Shown piece by piece: positions 1 through 12,138 of a stretch of 64,000 nucleotides of DNA. The notes under the pieces are model-generated. The model ran no database searches. It saw nothing but the letters and a program-made list of their open reading frames with translations, and was not told the DNA's origin. How positions within the stretch are numbered: position 1 is the first letter of the stretch; each line of letters opens with the position of its first letter. This DNA comes from Symsagittifera roscoffensis (taxonomy: Eukaryota; Xenacoelomorpha; Acoela; Convolutidae). The translations under genes were made by a program, and so were the position numbers. The stretch spans positions 7,983,716 to 8,047,715 of the forward strand of contig NC_087067.1 in NCBI RefSeq assembly GCF_963678635.1, given 5' to 3'.

Positions 1-3000
1 TTTGAATTTGTGTAACTTTATCTATATCAAATCAGAAATTTATGTTGAACAAATGGAAATGAAAACCTACATAATAGATTAGCCGCTGAAGACCAGATAT
101 ACATGGCTCAAATTTGTTTAAAATTAAACTTTTATATACAATAGTTAAAAGGATCAAAATTTAGACAAAGCATGATCCTGGATTGAACTGAACAATATGT
201 ATAAAGACTATTTTATTTATAATTCTTGGTATTTAACACAGAAGCAACGCGCCTGCAAACAATATTTGATTCACTCAGTTTTTTATCTTATCTCGTTTAA
301 CTCAAGTATTTTTGCTCCGTTATTTCATGCTAGTGAATTTTAAAGTTCTTGTAAAACGTTTGATTGATTCCCCTTATGAACGCATGAGTTTTATATAAAA
401 CTTGTCCCGGAGATTTTCTAGTCATCAAAATTTAACAATTGAAACCAAACAATCATGATTGGATCAGTATAGATCATACAGTTGTTCCAATTAAATTCCT
501 AAATCGGTTAAAATTTGGTTTGAAAACGTATCAGAGAAGAATTGTACTTTTACTAACGGAAATTATTTTCTGATTCAGCGGGTACAGCCAAACTAATGGT
601 AATCGAAGGGGTGGATTTACTCTTATCTCTGTGACAATTGCTGTTCAAGTGGTTTTGTGAGTGCGTTCCTCCATCAGATAATCAATTTGGATCTCTCCAG
701 GAAATTGAGATGCTAGAGTCGGCCTGGGGAATTGAGTCCCCAATTCCGCCTCCTTTTACCTCATTTGCAGATACTTCGACTCCTGTAACTTCGCCTCCAG
801 TAAGTCTTTGATGCAGTGAGCAGACAACAGAAAACAGATGAGAAGAAACTTCAACTGCACCCAAAGAGAAAAGATTGACCAGAGTGGAACAATCTCTGCT
901 ACACTTGGAGCCTATGTGAAAGACTTTGAAGTCTCTTTTGCGTTTTGGGCTGCTTCGTTGTGACAGTTGAGTTCCAGTTTTTTATCTGGTTTCATAATTT
1001 TTTGTGATTATTGGAAAATTCAAACAGCAAAATTTTTCAAATCTTGATAAAAAACAAAAAGCAATACAATGAATAAAATTAGTCTTTACTAAGTTATCCA
1101 CAATTTGCAACTTATGAGTCATTTATGGATAGTTCAAAAAACAGAATTAAAACAGAAACCAGAATTGACTTCTTCTAGAAAAAATGCTTATTTTGAAAAA
1201 CGGCTCAGATTTTTTACGGTCTTGATGCTCTTGTACAAAATGAATAACTAGTTCAGAGGAGCATACATGCAGCATGTATTACACCCGTCGCATATAAATT
1301 GATTCAGTGATTTTTTTTAGATTTACTTGACAAATCCGGAATCAAAATTAGAATGATTCGAGTTATCGTTATAATTTAATTTTTGTTACACTTCCAAACA
1401 GATAAACTTACATGATATAAACTTCTGTACATGAACATATACACAAAAAAAAGGAAAATTTATGCTCAAACACACACATGTGTTTTCGAATGCATAATTT
1501 CTAGTGCTATACTTTACATCCTTCTAGACAACTCAGTTACAGAAACGTTTCAGAGTTTAAACATGAGCTAATTTTCAACAAGCAGCTATACGTTTCAAGT
1601 TGTTTTGTTAAGCATAATAGACGAATTACCATTTAAAACACACAGACAACAATCTAATTACTTAAAAGCAAACAAATACACAGACATATCATTTAAAAAA
1701 TAGGTTGTGAAAAGTACTTAAAGGAACAGCTATATAAACTCTAACTCTAGACAATTATACACAGCTAGACAAATGTACGTTTAAAGTACTTGCAACAAGT
1801 GTTGTTCATGTAAAATATCTTGTGAATTACTTTTGATGGTTTCAACCAAATGCTTTAAAAAAGAAAAGAGTTTAGTTTTTGGTTGTAATTCTAGCTGTAT
1901 ATGGTAATTGAGCGTCTAAAAGGGTTTGTTTGATCATATAAATGAATGAAAACTTATACAGAATAAATAAGCCTACATAAAAAAATTATCAATTATGTAA
2001 AAGAAGTTGCAGTTATTAAAAATACATATAAATACGCATACGTATATTAGATATTTTTAAACACATGACTATATACATATACGTGAACAAGTACTTACAT
2101 ACAAATGATTTATCTGGACTGTGTTGTTCATTTACAGTTTCTATAAAAGTTTTCACAAATTTTTAAACAATGTTTGATGTTTAAGCGAGTAACAAAAAAC
2201 AACCATGAATTTTTTTGGGGTACAAACCTAATTAAAAACCTATTTAAGTACTTTTCAGAACTATTCAAGCACATACAAATACACAAACATACATACAAAG
2301 CTAACCCAACAAATTTTTATATAATGTGTCTGGTACAAAATTGGTGCTAAAATAACTTTCGATGGAACCCTGCGTCTTCCAGACAAACAGTGACAATAAT
2401 TACTTTGAATTTGTTTAGTTATATCCAGTTACAAATAACTGTCTCCAATTAGTTCATTAACGATATAAATAAGAAGGCATACTGAAAAACGTACAAAAAA
2501 CATTTGAAATACCCACAGACAATGCATATCCGCAAACAATGCACACATACACAATTAAAACATCTCTAGATACATGGACTAAAACATGAGATGATTCATA
2601 AAAACTGGTTCTTTTAAAGAATGATAAATTAACCCAGAAAAATAAAGACAACTAGTACAATGAGTTTGAAATATAATTTGGGTTCTGATTATGGTCTTGC
2701 GTCTGAAATTGTTTCTGTGACCACATTCTTATATCATTAATTACGTATAATCATACAAATTGACAATTGCTAGCACAAACATGTATGAACATAAGAACAA
2801 ACGCACACAAAAATTGTACTGATACACAGAACAAACTTATAAAATAGTTCATCTAGAGTATCTGGTGAAGTATTTTAGATTGTTCTGGAACAATTAGGCT
2901 CAGAAATTTGATTGAAATTGAGTTTAAGTTTCAACCAGTTAGAGTCAAGTTTCCGGAATTGCTTCCGAAGAGTACGTGTAAAATAGTACCCAAGAAATAA

Positions 3001-3440
3001 TAAAGATATCTAGGTAAAAACATATATAGATACATCCATACATACTTACATAGTTACAAATAAAAGAAAAAAAAAAATATACACACGAGGCAAATAATAA
3101 AATTAGATTTGGACCTACCTACAGGCACGCTTTTATTTTATACACACCTAAAATATATATCAAACATACATCAATCCATATACAATACATGCATACAATT
3201 TACACGTAAGTATAAAAATCGTTAACACCAACATAAAGGCCTTATGTAAAATGAAAACATATTGTATACCATGAATCGTGTATATCTTCCACACCTATAA
3301 TCAAACAATCACATATGCAAACATACATACATCAGTACATACCTACAAATAACATGTGTATACATTTCAGTCGCCCAAAAAGGTTGCAACAATCTTTTTC
3401 AAGAAATTCTTCAATACTCGAGTTTGGTGTCTTCGTAGAT
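1..3440. other. AT-rich non-coding DNA
   Basis: Apart from the doubtful exons at 701-963, I see no gene here. The stretch is AT-rich with many short runs of A or T and many CATACATA / ATACATAC-type tracts (about 2,030-3,340). Open frames are short and look like chance. No transposon protein was recognised. Confidence 0.6.
701..963 (+). other. Possible exon pair, low confidence
   Basis: A 99-nt open stretch at 701-799 starts right after an acceptor-like TCTCTCCAG and ends exactly at a donor-like GTAAGT. It would encode 33 residues rich in Pro, Ser and Thr, ending TSPP. A second short ORF (838-963, starting MRRNFNC) follows. This interval is less AT-rich than its surroundings. A loosely similar Pro-rich frame ending TSPQ occurs at about 54,470-54,600. 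No family is recognised and no joining exon could be found in phase, so this may be chance. Confidence 0.15.
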
Positions 3441-3444
3441 GTGG

Positions 3445-3446
3445 AG

Positions 3447-3498
<52 letters not shown>

Positions 3499-3514
3499 CT
3501 CTCTCTCATTTTTT

Positions 3515-3546
<32 letters not shown>

Positions 3547-3771
3547 CATATCTATCTATCCATCTCTCTTTCTCTCAAAGTTCACTCTATGTATTTTATT
3601 AACTGAATTTGTTTTCATCCTACACAAAAATACACATGGGGTTATTGCCATTGAAATTTCAACTTGGGATCCATTGGTATAAAGTTTCACTTTAGGATCT
3701 CTCTGAGAAAAATTAAATCACTTAGAAACTGTTTCCTACAAAATTTCTGATTGAGATCTTTCTCTCTATCT

Positions 3772-3816
<45 letters not shown>

Positions 3817-3823
3817 TCTCTCT

Positions 3824-3911
<88 letters not shown>

Positions 3912-3988
3912 TTCTTTCTTTTTTTCTCTCACTCTCTCTTTTTTCTTTTTTTTCTATCTTCCTTTCGTTCTTGATTTTTTTCTCGCTT

Positions 3989-4034
<46 letters not shown>

Positions 4035-4400
4035 TTTCTCTCTCTCTCTCTATATATCTCTTTTTTTCTCTCTCTCTTTCTATCTATCTATCTATCTATC
4101 TATCTACATATCTATCTATCCATCTCTTTTTCTCTCTACGTCTTTCTCTCTTTTTTTCCGCAAATTTCACTCTACATATTCTATTTACTGAATTCGTTTT
4201 CATCCTACACAAAAAAACACATAGGGTTATTGCCATTAAAATTTCAACTTGGGATCCATTGGTATAAAGTTTCACTTTAGGATCTCTCTGGGAAAAAATA
4301 AATCACTTAGAAACTGTTTCGTACAAAATTTCTGATTGAGATCTTTCTTTCTATCTCTCCTTTTTTCTCAATCTCTCTCTCTCTCTCTCTCTTCCTCTCT

Positions 4401-4432
<32 letters not shown>

Positions 4433-4435
4433 ACT

Positions 4436-4466
<31 letters not shown>

Positions 4467-4485
4467 CTTCTCACTCCCTTCTCTG

Positions 4486-4546
<61 letters not shown>

Positions 4547-4580
4547 ATATCTAGCTTTCTTTCTCCGTCTCTCTCTTTTT
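3445..4580. repeat. TC and TATC microsatellite tracts
   Basis: Long (TC)n and (CTAT)n runs lie at about 3,450-3,570, 3,762-4,135 and 4,340-4,560. They form three blocks separated by a non-repetitive spacer that occurs twice. They produce spurious Ser-Leu and Ile-Tyr-Leu-Ser open frames, which are not genes. Confidence 0.95.
3575..4365. repeat. Tandem duplication, period about 585 bp
   Basis: The unique spacer between microsatellite blocks occurs twice, at about 3,578-3,780 and 4,160-4,365, about 95% alike by eye. Matching landmarks include AACTTGGGATCCATTGG at 3,661 and 4,246. The duplicated unit is spacer plus TC/TATC tract. The spacer contains the motifs ACACATAGGG and GGATCCATTGGTATAAA, which resemble the two halves of the minisatellite monomer that follows. 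Confidence 0.85.
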
Positions 4581-4583
4581 TTA

Positions 4584-6093
4584 CATAGGGATCATTAGGT
4601 ATAATTTTTTTACATAGGGATCATTAGGTATAAATTATTACATAGGGATCATTAGGTATAAATTTTTTACATAGGGATCATTAGGTATAAATAATCTACA
4701 TAGGGATCATTAGGTATAATTTTTTTACATAGGGATCATTAGGTATAAATATTTTACATAGGGATCATTAGGTATAAATATTTTACATAAGGATCATTAG
4801 GTATAAATATTTTACATAGGGCTCATTTGGTATAAATTTTTTACATAGGGATCATTAGGTATAAATTTTTACATAGGGATCATTAGGTATAAATTTTTTA
4901 CATAGGGATCATTAGGTATAAATTTTTACATAGGGATCATTAGGTATAAATTTTTTACATAGGGATCATTAGGTATAAAATTTTACATAGGGATCATTAG
5001 GTATAAATATTTTACATAGGGATCATTAGGTATAAATTTTTTTACATAGGAATCATTAGGTATAATCAATTTACACAGGGATCATTAGGTATAAATATTT
5101 TACATAAGGATCATTAGGTATAAATATTTTACATAGGGCTCATTAGGTATAAATTTTTACATAGGGGTCATTAGGTATAAATTTTTTACATAGGGATCAT
5201 TAGGTATAAATTTTTACATAGGGATCATTAGGTATAAATTTTTTACATAGGGATCATTAGGTATAAAAGTTTTACATAGGGATCATTAGGTATAAATATT
5301 TTACATAGGGATCATTTGGTATAAATTTTTTACATAGGGATCATTAGGTATAATCAATTCACATAGGGATCATTAGGTATAATTTTTTTACATAGGGACC
5401 ATTAGGTATAAATCATTACATAGGGATCATTAGGTATAAATTTGTTACATAGGGATCATTAGGTATAAATATTTTACATAGGGATCATTAGGTATAATTA
5501 TTTTACATAGGGATCATTAGGTATAAATATTTTACATAGGGATCATTAGGTATAATTTTTTCTACATAGGGATCATTAGGTATAAATATTTTACATAGGG
5601 ATCATTAGGTATAAATATTTTACATAGGGATCATTAGGTATAAATATCTTACATAGGGATCATTAGGTATAAACTTTTACATAGGGATCATTAGGTATAA
5701 AAATTTTTCATAGGGATCATTAGGTTTAATTTTTTTACATAGGGATCATTGGGTATAAATATTTTACATAGGGATCATTAGGTATAAATTTTTACATAGG
5801 GATCATTAGGTATAAAATTTTTTCATAGGGATCATTAGGTTTAATTTTTTACATAGGGATCATTAAGTAAAAAAATTTGAAAAAAAAAATTTGAAAAAAA
5901 ATTGAAAAAAAATTTGAAAAATAAAAAAATTTGAAAAAAAATTTTTTTTTTGGAAATTTTTGGATGAAAAAATATTTTGGAAAATTTTTTAAATAGGGAT
6001 CATTAGGTATAAATATTTTACATAGGGATCATTAGGTATAAATATTTTACATAGGTATAAATATTTACATAGGGATCATTAGGTATAATCTAT
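4584..6093. repeat. 25-26 bp minisatellite array
   Basis: About 50 tandem copies with core ACATAGGGATCATTAGGTAT are joined by a variable A/T linker of 4-8 bases. Core variation is low (occasional GGCTCATT, GGGACC, TAAGGATC); nearly all length variation sits in the linker. An A/T-rich patch of AAAAATTTG units (5,868-5,990) interrupts the array before it resumes at 5,991. There are no unique spacers, so this is not a CRISPR array. Confidence 0.95.
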
Positions 6094-6109
6094 GCCCAAT
6101 GATCCCTGT
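6072..6109. repeat. Inverted monomer at the end of the array
   Basis: The last monomer (AGGGATCATTAGG) is followed about 12 nt later by its reverse complement (CCCAATGATCCCT). The array therefore ends in a short hairpin, directly followed by a C-rich tract (ACCCCCCTCCCCCCC). Confidence 0.7.
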
Positions 6110-6289
6110 AGGGATCACCCCCCTCCCCCCCGATCTCAGTGTCGTATTTCTATACTACTCACACAATTTTCATCATTGAAAAAAGGTTCGAACTAGTTTC
6201 TGCGGATATGGATGTTTGAACCAAATAAAAACAGTCAAGTGATGTAAAAAAACTATGTTTCTTCTTTTGGAAAAATTGGTCATCAAAAA

Positions 6290-6960
6290 ATTTCCATATA
6301 TGGAAATTGTATGTCTAGCATTTTTTCATGGCAACAAAAATTTTTGAAAGTAAAATTAAAATTGCGCCAAAATTTTTTTTGGTTGTTTTTTTCAACTGCA
6401 AACCGAATTTTGCAATCAAACACAAACTTTCCAAAAAAAAATTGTGCGTGCAAATTTTAATATTTTTTGTCTGCATAGCAAATATTCCTTGATACACAAA
6501 AATTGGATTTTTTCCGTTTCTCTGGATAATTTTCTAAAAAAGTCTAAAAACTCCTTTTTTTTGTATGGCGTGTTTATATATATCTTGATCAATGTTTGAT
6601 AATTTAAAATTTCCAATTTTAGAAACGGTCATCTTCGAAAATTTTTGCCAAAATTTAGAAGTTTAACGTTTTCAGTTTAAAATTTGTGAAGAGAACTCTT
6701 ACACAATTCGAGTTGTTTCCAATGCATTGCAAATGCCAGACATCAACACTTTGGTGACTCTAGTTTTGAGTACACTGTGTATTTATTCACTTTTTTGGTC
6801 ACGAAATCTTTTCCTACAATTTCCATTCATAAGAAATGCTCATCTTAGCGTTTTCTTAAAAATTTCTGTATCTATTGAATTGTAGGAAATTGTATGATGA
6901 GCATTTTTTCATATATGAAAATTGTAGGACAAGCGTTTTTGGTCGTTCTAGGATAGTAGG
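6290..6960. repeat. Dispersed TTGTATGA...GCATTTTT hairpin motifs
   Basis: At 6,300-6,330 and 6,885-6,940 the sequence carries GAAATTGTATG followed by AGCATTTTTTCAT and partly inverted copies. The same motif recurs at about 45,180-45,240 and 62,765-63,010. I see no coding sequence from 6,125 to 7,130. Confidence 0.5.
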
Positions 6961-7399
6961 TACAGGTATAACAAATTTACTTTTTTGATCTTCCTTTTTT
7001 CGTGAATCGGTATCTTTAAAATTTATTACTTTGTTCCAATCCGCCTTCGATCCGGCATTAATTTCATTTATCTGCTGATTTAATGTAATAGTCCGTCAAT
7101 GTTTTATTTGCTTGCTTTGAGGTTTTTGCGATTTCTCTTAGAATTTTGAATACTCAATTCTGATTGGCTGAAAATAAGCCAAAACAAGATTCAAGCATTT
7201 GATCCCTCCTGCATGAGGGATGCCACCACCCTCGTCATACCTCAACGTATGATCTTCCAATTTTAGAATCCGAATAGATCGATAAATTAATATTCTTTCG
7301 CAGCGAGATAGAACAACTAGCTTTAACCAACGTTTTATTGTGGTCTGACCGTTCGTTCGGTCATCATTCGAGAGAAGGTCTCTCAAGGTCGACCACCGG

Positions 7400-7488
7400 G
7401 CCACATGTATGATTATAACATAAATCGCGTAGCATAAATAACATGTATAAATATATATCTAAGTTTAGCCGATTCATGCCGGATGACC
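7400..7488 (-). repeat. LTR remnant, 3' copy
   Basis: GGCCACATGTATGATTATAA to GCCGGATGAC matches 13,739-13,823 at roughly 88% by eye, in direct orientation. The true 3' LTR may continue down to about 7,130 on the minus strand, since sequence below 7,400 includes AATAAA and lies outside the coding part. An 88-aa frame at 7,138-7,404 lies in this putative LTR and is probably not a gene. Confidence 0.6.
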
Positions 7489-7612
7489 TTCCGCCTCGAC
7501 AAAATTTATTGTTACTAATTATAAATATAAGTTGAGTTTATAGTACCCGTGGGTTTTTGAAAGTTTTTCTTCTTCTTCACTTGTTTCCATCTTTTGGTAA
7601 CTCCTCTTCCAG

Positions 7613-8197
7613 TTAGTTATGCTCCTCATCTTCCTGCACTTCAGTGTCATCCGTTTTCTTCTGCGTGTCCATGTTTTTGACAAATAGGATGTCGTTGTTG
7701 TTTTCTACTTTTTCGTCCTCCGTTGGGGACGTCAGGTCCACCACTTCTGTCTGTTTGGCACTTTGTTTTGGGCTGATTGCCTCAACGAATTTTAGACAAG
7801 CTTGGTACTGTGGAGTATTGTCCATGAAGACCATCTCTTGTATTAGTGACTTCAAACTTGGGTATTCAGATTTGGACTGATCAGGTGGCGAGTCTGTTTT
7901 GGTCCGAAACTCTTTTTCTTTTTGTACCTCGTTGCTTTCGGTTTGTTCGTTGATTATGTTGATAGGCACGGCATTTACAAATGCATTTGTAAGCGCCGAT
8001 TGGCGCTTTCGAGTCGATTTTTTCTGAGGTGCCAGTGCTGGTGGTGTACTCTTCTGATTTTGTCGTTTTGGCGAAAGAGCTACATCTTCCGAAGGTGTTG
8101 TGAATCGGTCGTCGTCGGAATGGCTCGATTCTGATTTCTCAGGTTCGGTGGTTACTGTCTTTTTCTTCTCTAATGTATCGTTTGTTCGTAGGCTCAT
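7613..8197 (-). pseudogene. C-terminal hydrophilic part of retrotransposon pol
   Basis: A 194-aa frame, rich in Lys, Glu, Ser, Thr and Gln, lies downstream of the integrase core in element order and just upstream of the 3' LTR remnant. It contains an acidic tail (DTEVQEDEEHN) and a basic patch (KKSTRKRQ). No enzyme motif is visible. From its position it is likely the tail of the integrase polyprotein or a small 3' ORF of the element. It is listed as pseudogenic because the element is broken upstream. Confidence 0.5.
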
Positions 8198-8989
8198 CCC
8201 TCTTATTGTTTGGAGTTTCTGTGTTGGGCATCCCCAGTTCTTTTGCCCGTTGCTTTTGCCTTTCGCTATGTTGGGCTGCTTGTTTGTTGTGTTACTGTCT
8301 GCTTCCTTGTTTGCTTTACTGGCAGGCCCATGTTCTCGTCCTCCTTGAACATTGCGTGTTGTGGCGCGTTACGATTCTCTGTCTAAAAAACGTAGAAATG
8401 ACCCAGATATCCGTGCAGATTTATACGCGACATAATCACAAAGTCAAGATGCTATACTAAGTCGAGAGAAAAATCTTGGTTGTTTGCCGAATGTTTGTAC
8501 CCATGCGGTGTGTGGAGTATATGTCAGAATTTTTCCGTCAACCGTTTTATATCTTTGTTCAAAGCTTTGGATTTTTCACTTTCGTTGCTATTCTAATGGT
8601 CTTTCTTGCCACCTGCTCGATGCGTTTCTTAGTATGTGCGTCTATTGTTATCTGTACCCCTTCATATCTTACGTTAGGCTTATCTTTTGCTAATTCTATA
8701 ACTTTAGGATTTGCACCTGTTTTTTATTGTGGCGTAGAATTTGCTTTTTGTAGTTTCTTTGGTTTTTGTTGGTTGCTTTGCCTTTTTCTTTGATTGAAAC
8801 CTCGTCCTCCAACCATCTTTGTAGATCATGATTCATCTCTGCGGGGGTAATGGCGGCTTTGTGGGGTTCTTTTTATCTAAACAGGCATGTTTGGAATGTT
8901 CCCAATTTCAGTTATTTACGCAAAGGTGTTCGGTTTGCGACTCATGTGTGCCTCAAACGGTGAGATTTTTGTGACGCCGCGTGGTGTGA

Positions 8990-9447
8990 TTCGTAGTGTT
9001 CTTTTTTAATTCCGGCTACATCGGAAGCTAGCCGCTACTGCGTGTTTGTTTCATCAAAACTCATCATCGCAAACCTGCGTTTTAGTGTTTGTATCATTCT
9101 TTCAACTACTCCTATTGCCCTATTCTCGTCTACCGGTGCAACATTTTTTTTATGTTATTGGTGTTGCAAAAAAGTTGAAATTTTTTTGCTCGAAACGTGT
9201 GTGCCTGATCGCATATTTGTCTTCGCGGGACACAATTGTTAGAAGCATACCGTTGCATAAACTTAATAGCTATGTCTGCTGTTGTGTTGGCAACAACTTT
9301 TGCGGTAGAAAACTTTGACCATTTATCCATTGCAACCAATATACACGCATCCCTATTTAATTTATCGAGGAGAGGTCCTGCGAAGGCTAATTGAACTTCC
9401 TCGTTAGGTTCGACTACTGGTTCCATTAGGAATGAATGTTTTTCCAT
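8990..9447 (-). pseudogene. Integrase catalytic core, frameshifted
   Basis: The first part (9,447-9,130) contains a DDE-type core in degraded form: QLAFAGPL, ILVAMDKWSKF and CDQAHTFRAKKFQLFC, which correspond to the first and second acidic regions of gypsy integrases. A shift at about 9,140 (a T/A run) moves the frame. The second part, around 9,045-9,130, encodes APVDENRAIGVVERMIQTLK, the helix that carries the third catalytic residue (Glu) in this clade. The core is recognisable but split. Confidence 0.8.
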
Positions 9448-9473
9448 ATTATAGGTTTTAAGTTTTCACCTGT

Positions 9474-9692
9474 TCAGTGCAATGTTTGCAGTTTTGTGCC
9501 ATATGGACGTTGGTCATGTGAATGTGAGGGAAACAAACGTGTTGGCACAAATCCAGCATCGCTGCTGAACCCGGGCGTGTGAGGTGGAGGCTGTCCAAGA
9601 TTGTTTGTCAGAATTGTGTTGGTATTACGATTCTTTCGTCTATCAGTAAGCAATCCTCTCTGACATGCAGCCTGTTCCGAATGTTGTGCCAT
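9474..9692 (-). pseudogene. Integrase N-terminal zinc domain, frameshifted
   Basis: In the frame shifted from the long open frame, the minus strand reads a His-rich stretch ending NCKHCTEQ, with preceding CQHVCFPHIHM, as in HHCC zinc fingers at the N-terminus of gypsy integrases. The other frame of the same DNA (ending GTKLQTLH) is open but is the wrong one. The shift separates this domain from the linker upstream. Confidence 0.6.
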
Positions 9693-10281
9693 TTTTGTCC
9701 ATACGCCGTTTTAATGGCCTCCAAATCCCTTTTTTTAACAAAATTATTGAGTCGGTGGAGGTTGCGATCTTTTTTTGTGGCAGCGGCGATAAAGCGTACT
9801 CCCAGTACACGTTAGAGTTTTTTTTACTGATTAGGGGCGTGTCCTCTTCTGCTTCGGTCGTGTTTGTGGCCTTTTCCAGGGTTGCAACTAGTCCCTCCGT
9901 AACTAGTTCTTGGCTGGCCTCTAGCGATGTACTCTTCGTCATCGTTGCGGTTGCCTTGTTGTGTCTCCTGTCTTCTTGTATTGTTTTAGCTGGGTCCACG
10001 CGGCTCACCCAGATTTCGTCCTCGGATTGTTGTTCCCCAGAAAATTTTGTTTTTGAAGTTTCTTCGTTTTCCGTCTGGCATGATTTCGTTTCTGGATGGC
10101 CGGTGTTCCCCTTGTGCTCCGTTTGGCTGGTTTGTACTGTCTGATAGTCACCGAAAATGATCTTTGGGAAATTTGATTTTTTTCTGGTTTCTTCAGACTT
10201 CCTTTGTGCAATCATCTCTCTTGCATCGTGAATCTTGGCCGTATTCTCGTTTGGTGAGTGTTTAGGCGAGCTTGTGTTCAC
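9643..10281 (-). pseudogene. RNase H-integrase linker of pol
   Basis: A 212-aa hydrophilic frame lies between RNase H and the integrase zinc domain. The last 70 residues (from LISKKNSNVYWEYALSPL) look like the conserved pre-integrase segment that precedes the HHCC finger; the first 140 are low-complexity, Thr/Glu/Lys-rich. No motif of its own is visible. The assignment rests on position. Confidence 0.55.
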
Positions 10282-10457
10282 CTTTTTCTCTTTTGTGGGT
10301 GGCCTTTTATGCCATCGAGGATCGGAGAGATTCTACTCCCTGTCTGATGATCCTTGCCACTGGGTAGCTCATTCAGTGTTTTGTCCTTTGAGATCGGTGC
10401 TTTTCAGTTCCGTTGGTATGAAACCTCCTTTGAATCCTCGCGTTTCTGCTCATTTGC

Positions 10458-11465
10458 TCATTGTGTATCGATGGATGAAATTGACTTTTTATGAACTGAT
10501 TGTTTGTTGGCGAATTTTGAGTGAAACTGAATTTGATTGTGAGTTTGCAATTGACCGCGTGCGGAATGTTTGGAATGTTCGGTTATTAATTGAGTGTTTG
10601 AGTTAGCATCCAATAACCCTTTGTTTTTCGCGCGTTTTTTGATCAGCTCATACGGTGCTTTGTTTTGATTGTCCAGATTATTTAGAATGACGTTGTCAAT
10701 CAATTCCAGGTTACTTATGAATGCATTATTTGTTGCTACAACAAATTCCTCATCATACTCGCCCGGGAGTATTGCCAATCCAAATGGATTCCGGGACATA
10801 TAGTCGATTAACCCCATTTTGTTCCCCGCAAGGTGTTTGATCTCAAAATGGAATGGTATTAGGCCATCAATCCACCGTGTGAGCCGGGTTTGGCTTATTT
10901 TTGATTTTTCGCTTGCGTTTAAAGCGCTAATTAAGCCTTGATGGTCTGTAATGAGGGTGAAATATTTTCCATAAAGATAGTATTTGTGTTCAATTGCCCA
11001 AACTACCCCCAATAGTTCCAGTTCGTTTACCAAATTTTTTTCCTCCAGGGAGTTTAGAAAGCGTGATGCATACGCTACGGCTATCCAACCCTCCGGTGAA
11101 TATTGCTCTAATGCTGCCCCTAATCTTGTGTTGGATGCGTCGCAGACTATGCGAGTTTCTAATTGTCGATCAAAAGGTTTAATTTGTGTTTTTTCAGCTA
11201 CTAATTTTAATATATTTTTGAAAGCTGTGTTGTGTTCTGTTGACCAGTCAAGTGGTTTTCTCTTTTCTGTGTTTTTTACTAATGGGCGTAGGGCGGTGGC
11301 TGCTTGGGCAAAATTTGATGTATAACGCGTGAGGTGGTGTATTGACCCAGTAAAACTTTTTAATTGTTCAAATGTTTTTGGTGCTGAGAGTTTTTCTATT
11401 GCCTCAGTTTTGTTAATGAGCGGTGTTGTTACTTCGCTAGTGATGTTAAACCCTAACCAATCCAT
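10458..11465 (-). pseudogene. RT thumb and RNase H of the decayed gypsy element
   Basis: A 335-aa frame. It starts in the RT thumb (SFTGSIHHLTRY, ATALRPL) and continues into RNase H: VCDASNTRLGAAL carries the first Asp, NELELLGVVWAIEH the Glu, and LITDHQGL the second Asp. A chromoviral/gypsy-type tail (RLTRWIDGL, NKMGLIDYMSRNP) follows. This is the best preserved part of the element; the RT palm is upstream in other frames. Confidence 0.85.
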
Positions 11466-11479
11466 CTGCTTACAAGCGA

Positions 11480-12138
11480 ACTCAGATTTCTAAAGTGATA
11501 CTGCAAGGTTTACTTAGTCTAATCTTTCCAAAAAGGCTTTTAGCTTCTGTTAGTGCAATTCTGTAGACCCTTTCATGACTATCAGTATGTCGTCTAAGTA
11601 TGCATATGTGTTAGTGCAGCAGTTTGATAAGGTTAAGTCAATTGCTTTTTGAATTTCGGCTGGCATTTCCGTGAGGCCGTAAAATCATGTCTAGAATTGA
11701 TACGTTCCCGTCGCGTTGCCACAGATTACACTGAAGTTGCATTGCTCGCGCGTTGATTGATCCAACGGGATTTAAGAGTATGCGTAACAAAGATCAAGTT
11801 TTGAAAACAACGCCTGTTTTGTTTTGTCTGATTTAACAAATTGGGCGATGTTATCCAGCAATAAATCGATGTTAGGCATTTCATATTTGCTTTTGTGAAT
11901 AAAGTTATTGATTTTCTTGGAATCCAACGCGAGTTTTCTGTTTGATCTTTTTTCACATCGACTGATAAATTGTCGATCGGAACACTTGTCTAATTTGATG
12001 AAGTGTTTCTGGTCAATTAATTTGTTCAATTCCCCTTCCAGACGTTCTTGGAGATGTATTGGAATGCGTCGATATGAACTCTTTAATGAACTGAGTTTTC
12101 ATCGTGTGATTTTATGGTTTTCCGATACGTACGCATAG
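11480..12138 (-). pseudogene. RT palm and fingers, broken
   Basis: Overlapping short frames (12,029-11,772 and 11,956-11,726) and the DNA down to 11,500 encode RT blocks: LDSKKINNFIHKSKYEMPNI, LFSKLDLCYAYS (the Asp of motif A), and, at 11,589-11,600 in another frame, YLDD (motif C; context AYLDDILIVMKGSTELH). At least two frame changes separate the blocks. Confidence 0.75.

Noticed and set aside
3315-4554. Long Ser/Leu and Ile/Tyr/Leu/Ser open frames
   Set aside because: They are translations of (TC)n and (TATC)n microsatellites; no real protein signal.
4584-6093. Repeat array considered as a CRISPR
   Set aside because: The linkers are 4-8 A/T bases, not unique spacers; the genome is eukaryotic; this is a minisatellite.
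7644-9318. Plus-strand Phe/Leu/Cys-rich ORFs over the old gypsy element
   Set aside because: They are antisense shadows of the integrase and pol tail.
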